A stretch of 64,000 nt of DNA from a virus. The stretch covers positions 1 through 64,000 of IMG/VR virus record IMGVR_UViG_3300046804_004738. One strand, written 5' to 3'. The notes under the pieces are model-generated. The model searched no databases, had not been told where the DNA came from, and worked only from the letters and a program-made list of their open reading frames with translations. Positions 51,201 to 59,958 of the stretch are shown in pieces; within the stretch, counting starts at the first letter, position 1, and each line of letters begins with the position of its first letter. The position numbers and the translations under genes were made by a program.

Positions 51201-54035
51201 CTTTACGCAGCGACAGTAAGATTAGCAGATTCAACGACAGTAAGCACAAGTAACATAAATTGGACGACAGCAACCATTGGAGCTATTGGATACGCAGGTC
51301 AAAATGGAAGTCCAGGTACCGCTGCTAAAGTTGTAACCCTTACATCGAACGGAGAATCAATTACTTTTGACGGTTCAGGTAATGCTGATCCAGCAAGCCA
51401 AACAATTACATTTACTGCATTATTAGAAAATATAACTGGTAATGCAACATTTACATGTGAAGCATTTAATTCGACAAATACATCACTTGGTAACATTACT
51501 TTAGGTGGAACAGTACCATCTAACATTAGAACACTTACTAACACACAATTTGTAACTTATCCAAATACAGCCTATGTTCGTGTTACAGCGACAGCAGACT
51601 CACGTAGCGACATAATTACAATTAATAGAATACAAGACGGTGCCGACAGTATAACTGGTTATTTGACAAATGAATCTGTAACATTGTCGGCTTCATCAGA
51701 TGGAACTGTAACAAATTTTGCTCCAGCTAATGGTGAGTTTAGAGTATTCGCAGGCTTACTAAACGTAACAACGTCTGCTACTTTCTCAGTAGTTTCAAGT
51801 ACGGGATGTACAGTTGCAATTAATACGTCTGGTGCCATTACCGTAAGTGCAATGACAAGCGATACTGCTACAGCAAATTTAAGAGCAGTATACAATAGCA
51901 TTACAATAGACAAAGTTTTATCACTCAGTAAATCACTAGCTGGTGCTGGAGGTGGTCCAGGAGTAAATGGTACACGTACTGCTATACTTGACATGTACAG
52001 AGTTGGTACTGCAACCCCTACTATTTTCCCATCAGGAACATCAACATATACTTGGGCTACTGGACAATTCACAGCTCCAGCAACACTTAATGGATGGTCT
52101 TTAACACCACCTGCACCAAGTGCTGGTCAAACCTTATACATCGTTAGACAGGTTTATGCTGATAATAACACAACACTTACGTCAAGTGTTACATGGAGTG
52201 CTGCTTCAGCTTTAATTTCTACTGTGTCAGGAATAAATGGTCTTCCAGGTACTAATGGTACAAGGACTGCAGTTTTAGAGGTTTATTTATGGGCAGCAAG
52301 TACCCCTACTAATTTCCCATCAGGAACATCAACATATACTTGGGCTACTGGTGCGTTTACTGCTCCTACTACTCCAAATGGTTGGTCTTTATTACCAGGT
52401 TCATCAACACCAGGATTTAATTTATATGCATGTAGCGTAACTTTTGCAGATACTAATACTACTGCCACATCTAGTGTAACATGGAATACAGCAACTGCCT
52501 ATGTCGTAGGATACGCAGGTACGAATGGTTCAAGTAGTCCTGGAGCGGAAGGTGCATCAGCAAGAATTTGTTACACAAAAACTACATTATCAAGTTTAGC
52601 ATCAACTCCAACAACAATTACTACAACAGGAAATTCTTCGTTCCCGCCTGCAAGTTCATGGGGCACAGGAACAAGTTGGCAGGGAACACCTCCTGCACTA
52701 AGTGCAGGTGAGTCACTATATCAATCAGATGGTATATATTCTCCTAGCACAGGAAATACTGTATGGAATGTTCCGTACCTATCATCATTAAAAGTTGGCT
52801 CACTATCAGCTATAACAGTTAACACAGGTGCATTAAGTGTTACAGATATTTTAACTGTTGGAACTACAGGAAAAATACAAGGTGGTCAAACAGACTATAA
52901 TACTGGAACAGGATTTTTCTTAGGATATTCAGGCGGAGCTTATAAATTTAGTATTGGTAACACTAGTCAAGGTTTGACTTGGAGCGGTTCTGGTTTAAGT
53001 ATTGGTGGTGGAACATTAACAAGTACCGCAATTTCGGGTGTATCAATAGACGGTAGTACATTTACAGGTGGAACCATAAGAACGTCTGCAACTAATCCTA
53101 GAGTTGAAATGAGCGCAGCAAGTAATGATTTCCGAGTTTATAACAGCAGTGGTACAGTATCAGTTAGAATGGGCGGAACTAATAATTTTGGTGCCACTTT
53201 AAGTGCTTTAGGTACAGCAAGCCAAGGTCCAACTATTACTGGTACGAATGATGGCGCTCCTGGTGTTCGTGGTAACGCTACAGGATTAGGCGAAGGTGTT
53301 TATGGATCATCTGTTAATGGTTATGGTGTTTTAGGTGAATCAAGTAGTAGTGAAGCTGTTCGAGGAGTTGCTACGGTAAAGGGTGGAGGGAATCATGGTG
53401 TTCGTGGATTAAACACTAATGGTTACGCTGCTGGTCAGAATTCGGCTGGTTTAGTTGGGGCTGCCAATGGATACAACTTTTATGCTGATGGAGCATCTCC
53501 ACTAGATTACGGTACATTTACAGGAGTTCATGATGCTTTATCTGAGTTAGCAGATACTTTTACAATAGGTGACATTGTGATAGATATAGAAATAATTGTA
53601 CATAGTTCGGTTTCATCGACTATTTCATTGGTAAAAACTAGCACTACGCCAAATCAAAGGGCTGCACTTGGAGTAGTATCTATGGAACCTAGGCCTTTAT
53701 CTGATTTTGCACCTAAAGCTTACATTCAAGGCTGGGGCGAAGATCCAATTACTAAAAAATATGGACAAATTATTCTTCCATGCTACAAGGATCATTCTAA
53801 AATTTATAATTTACTTGCAGTAAATGCATTAGGTGAAGGACAAATAAATGTTTGTGGAGAAAACGGGGATATTGAAGCAGGTGACTTAATTGTTACAAGT
53901 TCAATACCTGGTAAAGGTATGAAGCAGGCCGACGATATTGTTAGATCATATACTGTTGCAAGATCAAGAGAAGCAGTTACATTTAGTAGCCCAACTGAAG
54001 TAAAAATGATAGCTTGTATATTCTTATCGGGTTGA
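48249..54035 (+). CDS. giant tail fibre / tail-tip protein with collar domain
   Basis: 1928 residues from ATG 48249. The N-terminal part has glycine- and valine-rich beta-helical repeats. Three SPxFTGxPxAPxP ... ATTAFV units lie around residues 440-560, typical of tail fibres. A phage tail-collar domain follows (~565-727, from IQLWAATTPMPDNTW to LPPYLGLIYIIK), then five STYTWxTG / GWS repeats separated by GxxG linkers, and a C-terminal region like that of phage tail-tip proteins (TGKIQGGQTDYNTGTGFFLG), ending in an unrelated compact domain. Adhesion and receptor recognition. Confidence 0.85.
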   Translation: MPIPGQENINIGAENEAENSDSLFIAFNKTQNNFSTLFAQSSQYTSFVGSDGISTTLNSNNKQVIINNTGVTRIAAGTGIAVNSANGNVVISVIGLSNGNLVAGVTNVGITSSTLQIINSPVVSSGTIGVDLPVIANIIPGTYSNPLIQVDNYGRITSVQNTFSTGTVTSVDIQNGSGISVSGGPITSNGTITVTNTGVRRLNPGPGILLTDTTGEITISANFSTFTGTVSRVTVVSNTLTVSNPTVTLAGNIRVELPINISVAGNVTGGGNFNVGQSVFVDGNVTANGRITAGNISASGNILSNGNISINSASRLRIPGGTNGQVLQTDGAGNLSFVTVTQNTAAGLGAPGANTQILFNDGGIVNANANLTFNKATGTLTAPNFSGNINVNTANFVSNAIQANITTLGNLTSLSVIGNIIGNNNLNINGNITSNSFIYALTPAANTSNNQVATTAFVANYVGNAQFTSNLYAPINSPIFTGTPQAPTLDQTLPGSNALATTAFVKSALGNANISGYAPINSPAFTGIPTAPNPSANTSSNQIATTSFVQSLLANANIGGSGTTEYAGTIQLWAATTPMPDNTWMVCDGTEVSRTTYATLFSRIGTTYGAGNGTTTFNLPNFTNRFPVGAGNLYALGSTGGSKDAVVVSHTHSVTDPGHPHILRIGQSAGTLTPQIGGWNFAGTFNATAYSNHVQSANTNISIDSTGEPGTNKNLPPYLGLIYIIKVTDTVGSGGSSGGGNVIVTGSTTATAEIYQWNATQPAIPSVTSTYTWATSLFSPVPSGWSTTPGTTVTPGATLWVIRVTVTKTGSETTTTFTWSGGTISASGYNGTNGVDATKTATISLYQWSTTQPANPSGNSTYTWSTTVNTGYTGGAGWQVSVPVNPGTAGLQLWSASKGITAASSVTSSTVDWSSGFTVRAVSINGEGGPGGTQYATPEVYQWAITIPAGPTGTSVYTWSSGSFTPVPSGWSTSGGAAPSPGFTLYAATVRLADSTTVSTSNINWTTATIGAIGYAGQNGSPGTAAKVVTLTSNGESITFDGSGNADPASQTITFTALLENITGNATFTCEAFNSTNTSLGNITLGGTVPSNIRTLTNTQFVTYPNTAYVRVTATADSRSDIITINRIQDGADSITGYLTNESVTLSASSDGTVTNFAPANGEFRVFAGLLNVTTSATFSVVSSTGCTVAINTSGAITVSAMTSDTATANLRAVYNSITIDKVLSLSKSLAGAGGGPGVNGTRTAILDMYRVGTATPTIFPSGTSTYTWATGQFTAPATLNGWSLTPPAPSAGQTLYIVRQVYADNNTTLTSSVTWSAASALISTVSGINGLPGTNGTRTAVLEVYLWAASTPTNFPSGTSTYTWATGAFTAPTTPNGWSLLPGSSTPGFNLYACSVTFADTNTTATSSVTWNTATAYVVGYAGTNGSSSPGAEGASARICYTKTTLSSLASTPTTITTTGNSSFPPASSWGTGTSWQGTPPALSAGESLYQSDGIYSPSTGNTVWNVPYLSSLKVGSLSAITVNTGALSVTDILTVGTTGKIQGGQTDYNTGTGFFLGYSGGAYKFSIGNTSQGLTWSGSGLSIGGGTLTSTAISGVSIDGSTFTGGTIRTSATNPRVEMSAASNDFRVYNSSGTVSVRMGGTNNFGATLSALGTASQGPTITGTNDGAPGVRGNATGLGEGVYGSSVNGYGVLGESSSSEAVRGVATVKGGGNHGVRGLNTNGYAAGQNSAGLVGAANGYNFYADGASPLDYGTFTGVHDALSELADTFTIGDIVIDIEIIVHSSVSSTISLVKTSTTPNQRAALGVVSMEPRPLSDFAPKAYIQGWGEDPITKKYGQIILPCYKDHSKIYNLLAVNALGEGQINVCGENGDIEAGDLIVTSSIPGKGMKQADDIVRSYTVARSREAVTFSSPTEVKMIACIFLSG

Positions 54036-54049
54036 TTTAATACGACTTA

Positions 54050-54092
54050 TTTTTGCTCCATTTTTGCTAAATACAGTATAAAGGAGCAAAAA
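54050..54092 (+). promoter_or_regulatory. 10-bp hairpin masking the Shine-Dalgarno sequence
   Basis: TTTTTGCTCC (54050-54059) is a perfect complement of GGAGCAAAAA (54083-54092), which holds the SD AGGAG. A second, weaker copy TTTTTGCT (54061-54067) could compete. A late-like CTAAATACA (54067-54075) sits in the loop. Confidence 0.6.
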
Positions 54093-54096
54093 GAAA

Positions 54097-57000
54097 ATGG
54101 CTATACCTACACCAGCACAAACTATAATCGACACAAATTCTGATCCAGCATTGACAGTATATGGAGATAGTGTTCCTGGAGTAATTACTTCAGGAAACGT
54201 TACAGTCAACATTACAAATGTTGAGGAAATAACGCAAACCTCTGTTATTAATCAAACATTAAACAACGCTGCGGGGGGAACCAACTCAAGTGTCCAATTC
54301 AACATAAACAATCAATTAGTAGGTGACTCAGGTTTAACATACGATCCTAACACTGATAATTTAACTGTAGCTGGAAATGTTACGGCAGGCAACTTTGTTG
54401 GCAGTGGCTCACAATTAAGAAATTTACCTGCAGGAAATATTATAGGCTCAGTCGCAGTTGCTCAATTTGCATCAACTGCTGAGACAGTTTCTAATAGTTC
54501 ACAACCTAATATTACAACAATTGGTACATTAAATTCTCTAAATGTATCTGGAAATGCAGCGATAAACACAGTTAAAACAAATAACTTACAATACGCTAAC
54601 GGAGAACCTTGGATATTTGACTTAGGTACAGGTAACATACTTTTTGCTGGCAGTACAATTTATAGTGAATCAAATAGCACCATATTAATCAGCCCAAGTT
54701 ACTCTCAAAATGCTTCAGCAACGATTTCGGTTCCTAGTGATGCTGATGCGGTTGGTAACAATCTATCAATCACAAATCAGTTAAACGGGGTGACAGTTAC
54801 AACAGGAAACGGTAATGCAACATTTAATTACAACTTTTCAAATACAGGATCATTATCTATTCCTGGTAGTATAAATGTAACAAATGCAGCGTTTACACTA
54901 TCAACTAACACAGCAAACAATATAACCTTAGCAACACAGAATGGAAATGATGCAAATAGTGTTACGGTTCAATTAGATAACGGCAATGGATTAAACTTAA
55001 AAACAGCAAATGGTACTTATGTTTGGAGTTTCGATGACACCGGTAATGTTACTTTGCCTTCAGGTAACCCTACAATAATTGGTGGAGGCAATACTGGAAT
55101 TGACGGTTATGGAATACTAAATTTAATTCCAGATTCAACGGTAGGTCTAGTAGCAAACAATCAAACAATAATTATTGATCCAGTAGGGACAGATGAAATT
55201 CATATTAGAGCAGGTGGCACACCAGATGCCAGTGGATCAGAATTATATTTAGGAGCGCAAAACACTTTTGTAAGATTATCTGACACAACAGGTGCAGTTA
55301 CATTAAGAAGTAATGATTTAGTTGGAAACACGTTTGATTTTGCGTTTTCTAACACAGGTAATTTAAATGTTCCATCTAATTTTAGCGCAGTAGGAAATAT
55401 CATAGGTGGAAGATTACAAGTATCTGGTAATGTAAACTCAACAAATGTATTATCCACTGGTATTGTTAGTGCAACAGGTAATATAAGTGGTGGTAATTTA
55501 AGCATAACTGGTAATATTAATGCAGGTAATTTAATTGGTAACGGTAGTAACTTAACAAACTTGCCATCACAATTAGGTAACTTCCAAATTAGCACAAGTA
55601 CATTAACAGTAAACGACAATTCACTAGACATTACTATCACAACTGGTAGTGCTAATGCAGGACAACCAAATGGTCAAGATATTAATATCAATACAGCAAA
55701 TGGATTCAATACTGGCAATGGTGGTGTAATAAATGTTGTAGCTGGAAACTCAGGTCCTAATGGTACAGGGTCAGGTGGAACACTTAATCTTTCAGCTGGT
55801 CAAGGATTTGTATCGGGTGCAGGTGGTAACCTAAGTATCAGTGCAGGTTCAAGTAATGGATCAGGCAATGGTGGAATGTTAATGATTCAATCTGGTTCAA
55901 GTTCAACCGGAGATGGCGGCGATATTGAAATTACATCTGGCTCAGGTGATGCAGGTGGAAATATTACGATTGAAGCATCTACAGGCGCAAATACAAATGG
56001 AATCATTTCATTAATTTCTAACGGTAATAGTACTTACACCTTTAACGATAATGTGTTAGAATTACCAAACACAAATGGTGAAGCATACATTCAGATAGGA
56101 AATGAATATCCTGTTATTATGTCATATGGATCAGGCTCTCATGGAGGTCCTGAGATTAGCTGGTTAAATGCTGATGATCCTATAACTGATTACGGTAACG
56201 TATCTGTAATTAGAAATACATTATACTTAAATAATCAACAATTTTATGTAGGTTTCAATGAGAACGGAAATGTAACTCCTGGATTCAATGGCGCATTTAC
56301 AATGGCTGCTGCTGATGGATTAGTTACTGCTCCTGCTGATATGAGTGTAATAGGAAACTTAGCAGCAGGTAACATAACAACGATTGGATCAGGTGGAAAT
56401 ATAAGTGGTGCCAACGTAGTGTCCGCAAATCTGTTTCAAGGTAACTTAAGCGCATTAGGTAACATTGAGGGCAATATTGTTGTAGGTAACTTTTTGTATG
56501 GCGACGGTTCAAACATTGTGAACGTAACAAGTACTGGCTTCTCAAATGGCAATAGTAACATCGGTATCATAAACAATGCTAATATTACATTCTCATCAGC
56601 AGGCAATGCCAATGTATTAGAAATTAATGGCGCTGGGGCAGTGTTTACCGGTTACCTAAGTGTTACAGGTGATATAAGTGCGGCAAACTTAGTTGGTCCA
56701 CATACAGCTGGTAACAGTAATATAGTAATCACTACAAATGGTAATATTACATTTACCTCAAACAGTAATGCTACAATGGTTGTTACTAATACTGGTGCAA
56801 ATGTAACTGGTTATGTTGATGCAACATATTTTGTAGGTGATGGTGCTAACTTGACTGGCATCACACTTGCTAATTTGGATAACGGTAACAGTAATGTTGT
56901 AATTACGGCTAATGCAAACGTAACTGTTTCATCAAATGGTAATGCAAACGTAGTTGTTGTGTCTGGTCAAGGTGCTAACGTAACTGGATGGGTAGATGCA

Positions 57001-57582
57001 ACTTACTTTGTAGGCGATGGAGCTAACTTAACTGGTATTACTTTAGCTAATTTAGATAATGGAAACAGTAATGTAGTTGTATCTGCTAACGGTAATGTAA
57101 CTATTACTAGTGTAAGTAACGCTACAATGACAATTACTGATACTGGTACTAACGTATCTGGTTATGTTGATGCAACTTACTTTGTAGGTGATGGGGCTAA
57201 CTTAACAGGTATTACTTTAGCCAATTTAGATAATGGTAATAGTAATATCGTTATCACTGCTAACGCTAACATAACATTTACTAGTTCAGCAAATGCTACA
57301 ATGGTTATCACTGACCTTGGTGCTAACATTACTGGATATGCGAATGTTAGTGGTAATGCTAATATTGGTAATATTGGAACAGGTGGTATTGTATCGGCTA
57401 CAGGTAACATTACTGGTGCAAAAGTTTCTGCTACAGTAGCTATTCAGTTACCAGTATACGCTGATGGCACTGCACGTGATGCTGCAATTACAAGTCCGGC
57501 AGCTGGTATGCTTGTATTCAGCACGGCAGACGGCTTCCAAGGTTACGACGGAAGTGCTTGGGGTAACATAACGTTAACATAA
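54097..57582 (+). CDS. second tail fibre protein with tandem repeats
   Basis: 1161 residues, glycine-, asparagine- and serine-rich, beta-helical in character (TTxGNVTAGNFVGSGSQLRN type units). The last quarter carries three near-identical blocks (YVDATYFVGDGANLTGITL, then LDNGNSNVVI) before a final GYDGSAWGNITL cap. Probably a second receptor-binding or accessory fibre. Translation start is masked by the upstream hairpin. Confidence 0.8.
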   Translation: MAIPTPAQTIIDTNSDPALTVYGDSVPGVITSGNVTVNITNVEEITQTSVINQTLNNAAGGTNSSVQFNINNQLVGDSGLTYDPNTDNLTVAGNVTAGNFVGSGSQLRNLPAGNIIGSVAVAQFASTAETVSNSSQPNITTIGTLNSLNVSGNAAINTVKTNNLQYANGEPWIFDLGTGNILFAGSTIYSESNSTILISPSYSQNASATISVPSDADAVGNNLSITNQLNGVTVTTGNGNATFNYNFSNTGSLSIPGSINVTNAAFTLSTNTANNITLATQNGNDANSVTVQLDNGNGLNLKTANGTYVWSFDDTGNVTLPSGNPTIIGGGNTGIDGYGILNLIPDSTVGLVANNQTIIIDPVGTDEIHIRAGGTPDASGSELYLGAQNTFVRLSDTTGAVTLRSNDLVGNTFDFAFSNTGNLNVPSNFSAVGNIIGGRLQVSGNVNSTNVLSTGIVSATGNISGGNLSITGNINAGNLIGNGSNLTNLPSQLGNFQISTSTLTVNDNSLDITITTGSANAGQPNGQDININTANGFNTGNGGVINVVAGNSGPNGTGSGGTLNLSAGQGFVSGAGGNLSISAGSSNGSGNGGMLMIQSGSSSTGDGGDIEITSGSGDAGGNITIEASTGANTNGIISLISNGNSTYTFNDNVLELPNTNGEAYIQIGNEYPVIMSYGSGSHGGPEISWLNADDPITDYGNVSVIRNTLYLNNQQFYVGFNENGNVTPGFNGAFTMAAADGLVTAPADMSVIGNLAAGNITTIGSGGNISGANVVSANLFQGNLSALGNIEGNIVVGNFLYGDGSNIVNVTSTGFSNGNSNIGIINNANITFSSAGNANVLEINGAGAVFTGYLSVTGDISAANLVGPHTAGNSNIVITTNGNITFTSNSNATMVVTNTGANVTGYVDATYFVGDGANLTGITLANLDNGNSNVVITANANVTVSSNGNANVVVVSGQGANVTGWVDATYFVGDGANLTGITLANLDNGNSNVVVSANGNVTITSVSNATMTITDTGTNVSGYVDATYFVGDGANLTGITLANLDNGNSNIVITANANITFTSSANATMVITDLGANITGYANVSGNANIGNIGTGGIVSATGNITGAKVSATVAIQLPVYADGTARDAAITSPAAGMLVFSTADGFQGYDGSAWGNITLT
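56812..57330 (+). repeat. tandem repeats of about 58-59 codons in the second fibre
   Basis: Units starting at 56812, 56989 and 57163 (177 and 174 bases apart) encode YVDATYFVGDGANLTGITLA and LDNGNSN. DNA identity is partial while the protein is nearly constant, so the repeats are old and selected. Confidence 0.85.
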
Positions 57583-57583
57583 T

Positions 57584-58282
57584 ATGGGAATTTTTGTAGG
57601 TGGCGGAATTATATTAGGCGCAGGAGTAACACTTACGTCACCTACTCCCCCAGTACCTGGTAGTATAGAATTTTCAAATGGTGCCACAGACGGATTAACA
57701 CTTCCTGCAGTGTTAGACCTAACTGACACAAACACATTTACAGTTGAAGTTTGGATATATCCAACTGTTTATAATTCAACAACAGTTATTATAGGGGACA
57801 TATCAGGAGGAACTACTGATTGGCATTTATCTATTCAGTCAGACGTTTTAGTTTTTTATTGGACTGACGGCATAGGTAGTCTTACAAGCACAGGCGATAC
57901 TGAAATTTTAGTAGATGAATGGACTCACGTTGCACTAAGTGTAAATAGTAATTACATAAGAATGTTTGTCAATGGGGCAATACAAGGTATAACAGGAGAA
58001 TCATTTTTTACTAATACTGCGAGTACAACAAATCAATTGGTTATTGGTAATCAATCATTTAATGCATATGATGCATTTTTAGGTTATATGACAAATGTAA
58101 GAATAAATAACACAACATCATTGTATAACGATAGTTTTACTCCAACAATACCACTTATAGATGTTGTCGGTACGCAATTATTGTTATTGGCAAATAGCAC
58201 TGCACCATTTACGGATTCCAGCAATACAGGAACAATTGTAACGAATTTAGGTAGTGTCGCTTATAACGTAGCATATCCATAA
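57584..58282 (+). CDS. LamG/concanavalin-like virion protein
   Basis: 232 residues with a LamG-like jelly roll: SIEFSNGATDGLTLPAVLDL, FTVEVWIYPTVYNS, DEWTHVALSVNSNYIRMFVN, LVIGNQSF. Such domains bind glycans and appear in phage tail and capsid decoration proteins. Two bases after the previous stop, so it is probably part of the same fibre operon. Ends at a bidirectional terminator. Confidence 0.8.
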   Translation: MGIFVGGGIILGAGVTLTSPTPPVPGSIEFSNGATDGLTLPAVLDLTDTNTFTVEVWIYPTVYNSTTVIIGDISGGTTDWHLSIQSDVLVFYWTDGIGSLTSTGDTEILVDEWTHVALSVNSNYIRMFVNGAIQGITGESFFTNTASTTNQLVIGNQSFNAYDAFLGYMTNVRINNTTSLYNDSFTPTIPLIDVVGTQLLLLANSTAPFTDSSNTGTIVTNLGSVAYNVAYP

Positions 58283-58307
58283 AAAAAGCCCCTGAGGGCT
58301 TTTTTTA
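58281..58307. terminator. bidirectional terminator
   Basis: Stem AAAAAAAGCCC / GGGCTTTTTTT with a CTGA loop, between the convergent LamG gene (+) and the gene at 58311 (-). It gives T runs on both strands. Confidence 0.9.
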
Positions 58308-58310
58308 TTT

Positions 58311-58529
58311 TCATTTTAACTGTTTCAACATATAATCAGCATATTTACTATCACACATAGAAACAACATCGCTGTGAGGCCATTCTAAATAGAATGGACA
58401 TCCATTTTCCCATCTAAAATTTTCTTTAAAATGTTTAAATGCTTCTAAATCTTCACGTTTGCTAGGATCAAAATAACGCCTACGTTGAGCGTATCTATGT
58501 AAAATAGTTATGCTATCGTAGGAATTCAT
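58311..58529 (-). CDS. small hypothetical protein (possible distant F-x-L-R-W family)
   Basis: 72 residues. ITILHRYAQRRRYFDPSKRE then CPFYLEWPHSDVVSMCDSK; the ending YADYMLKQLK faintly recalls the small-protein family. One-base overlap with its upstream neighbour. Confidence 0.5.
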   Translation of the reverse strand: MNSYDSITILHRYAQRRRYFDPSKREDLEAFKHFKENFRWENGCPFYLEWPHSDVVSMCDSKYADYMLKQLK

Positions 58530-58717
58530 TAAGTGCGTTCCATTGATGTAGCTTCAGTAATTAATTTAACAACTTGATCCAAATCGCTACACAGAATTTT
58601 TACGCCAGACCAATCGTCATTATCATTACGCCCATTTACTTCAAAGAGAAAACCATTGTCGTACATGCGAATATTCATATCCTCATCTACTTTGGTAAGT
58701 TTATCAGAAATTTTCAT
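58529..58717 (-). CDS. small hypothetical protein
   Basis: 62 residues, acidic, beta-rich (MNIRMYDNGFLFEVNGRND). Sits right after the terminator of the previous unit, with SD AAGGAT. Function unknown. Confidence 0.5.
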   Translation of the reverse strand: MKISDKLTKVDEDMNIRMYDNGFLFEVNGRNDNDDWSGVKILCSDLDQVVKLITEATSMERT

Positions 58718-58737
58718 AGTTATCCTTTAACAAAAAT

Positions 58738-58757
58738 AGGACACCCTAAGGTGTCCT
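58738..58757 (-). terminator. intrinsic terminator (minus strand)
   Basis: Stem AGGACACC / GGTGTCCT with a 4-base loop, T-rich on the minus strand, just after the gene at 58768. Confidence 0.8.
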
Positions 58758-58767
58758 GTACCTTAAA

Positions 58768-59103
58768 TTACGCAGCAACTTTTGATTTGCCGCGTTGCTT
58801 AATGCTATCAAGACTAGGCTTAGCTGCCTTGACTTTTACTTCGCTCTTAGGAGCTTTTTCACGATCAGCAATTGCATCACCGATCAACGATTGATCAACA
58901 GGATTCTGAAAATCCGAATGTGCCTGAAGATATTTAAGTGCATCCAACTTAGTCATTGCACTAGGCAATTCCATCAAATCGATGCGAGTCGCACCACCCT
59001 TAGTAAACTGCTTAACACGGCGAATCAAATCATCAGTAAAGCGAACCTTACTGTTACCGTTGTGAGTAGTGATACCTGCTACTTTGAACAATTGTTCAGT
59101 CAT
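58768..59103 (-). CDS. conserved phage protein
   Basis: 111 residues: KVAGITTHNGNSKVRFTDDL, then TRIDLMELPSAMTKLDALKY and a basic tail (KVKAAKPSLDSIKQRGKSK). The middle resembles short proteins I recall in aquatic phages. Single-gene unit with its own promoter and terminator. Function unknown. Confidence 0.6.
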   Translation of the reverse strand: MTEQLFKVAGITTHNGNSKVRFTDDLIRRVKQFTKGGATRIDLMELPSAMTKLDALKYLQAHSDFQNPVDQSLIGDAIADREKAPKSEVKVKAAKPSLDSIKQRGKSKVAA

Positions 59104-59153
59104 AATTACCTCATAAGGTTGTTAATAAAAAGTTGTGTTGTCACACAGTTATA

Positions 59154-59194
59154 ATGATAACACCGGTCATAGTTATTGTCAATAACCGGTGTTA
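59154..59194 (-). promoter_or_regulatory. sigma70-type promoter inside a 10-bp inverted repeat
   Basis: On the minus strand: TTGACA (59182-59177), 17-bp spacer, TATCAT (59159-59154). TAACACCGGT (59158-59167) and ACCGGTGTTA (59185-59194) flank the -35, suggesting an operator. Confidence 0.75.
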
Positions 59195-59207
59195 CCAAAA
59201 TTCTAAT

Positions 59208-59621
59208 TTACTTCTCCAAAACGTAGGGCTTGTTCCAACGACCAATGTTAACATCGATGTACCAGCCCACATCAAAGTAATCAACCATTGCATCCGAATT
59301 GTCATGATTACCCGCATTCATTGCCTCAATAAGTTCTTTAAGACAATTTCTTGCCACACCATCAAAGTGTTCCTTATACCAATAAGGGTTAACATCAATG
59401 TAATCTTTTGCAGGAGTAAAGCCACCATATGATGCGTAACGTGGGTTATCAATATTGAAACTATTGTAGTTACCAATAAAATCAACTGCACCCGACTTAA
59501 TGGTCAAGCAAAGGGTCATGTGATTACGCACAGACAAAGTGCCCCTAACACCATAATTCTTAAGAATTGCCTTGATGACTGGGGCGATCTTTGCTTTCTT
59601 TTCCTGAGACATGTATGCCAT
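59208..59621 (-). CDS. conserved phage protein
   Basis: 137 residues beginning AYMSQEKKAKIAPVIKAILK, then VRGTLSVRNHMTLCLTIKSG and DYFDVGWYIDVNIGRW near the end; a pattern I recall as conserved in large phages of aquatic bacteria. SD AAGGAG on the minus strand. Function unknown. Confidence 0.6.
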   Translation of the reverse strand: MAYMSQEKKAKIAPVIKAILKNYGVRGTLSVRNHMTLCLTIKSGAVDFIGNYNSFNIDNPRYASYGGFTPAKDYIDVNPYWYKEHFDGVARNCLKELIEAMNAGNHDNSDAMVDYFDVGWYIDVNIGRWNKPYVLEK

Positions 59622-59632
59622 TTCGTTGCTCC

Positions 59633-59899
59633 TTAAGCAAATTCATAAAATTTTACAGACGGATCAAGTTGTTGTAATTCTTTAGCAACCTTAATCAGTG
59701 CCTTATATCTTGTTTGCACCTGTGCGCGGCTTAATTCTCCATCGCAGGTAAGATTTTCTGGACTGAGTTCGGCATCAATACTGTTGGCAATCTTTTGACG
59801 ATCGGCTGCATTACTAAGATTCAACTCAGCACTACCAAACATTTTGGACCAAGAATTTTTTCGTTCTACATATGATTCAAGATTAGAAAAATTGAACAT
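59633..59899 (-). CDS. small hypothetical early protein
   Basis: 88 residues from ATG 59899, with AAGGAG upstream. The frame extends upstream to 60070 through the promoter and another gene, but that part is untranslated. Helical, ending in DPSVKFYEF. Function unknown. Confidence 0.6.
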   Translation of the reverse strand: MFNFSNLESYVERKNSWSKMFGSAELNLSNAADRQKIANSIDAELSPENLTCDGELSRAQVQTRYKALIKVAKELQQLDPSVKFYEFA

Positions 59900-59929
59900 T
59901 TTGTGCTCCTTGTTATTGACTATACCGAT

Positions 59930-59958
59930 ATTATATCGCCAAATCCATTTATTGTCAA
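59930..59958 (-). promoter_or_regulatory. repeated early-promoter cassette, copy 4 (minus)
   Basis: TTGACA (59958-59953), spacer ATAAATGGATTTGGCGA, TATAAT, then the leader ATCGGTATAGTCAATAAC and AAGGAG, same as copies 1 and 3. Confidence 0.9.

Noticed and set aside
48212-52468. Several antisense open frames of 60-150 codons opposite the main fibre
   Set aside because: They arise from low-complexity Thr/Val/Gly codons in the fibre gene; no SD, promoter or family pattern.
55200-57410. Antisense open frames opposite the second fibre
   Set aside because: Shadow frames of the repetitive coding strand, valine/leucine-rich without any gene context.
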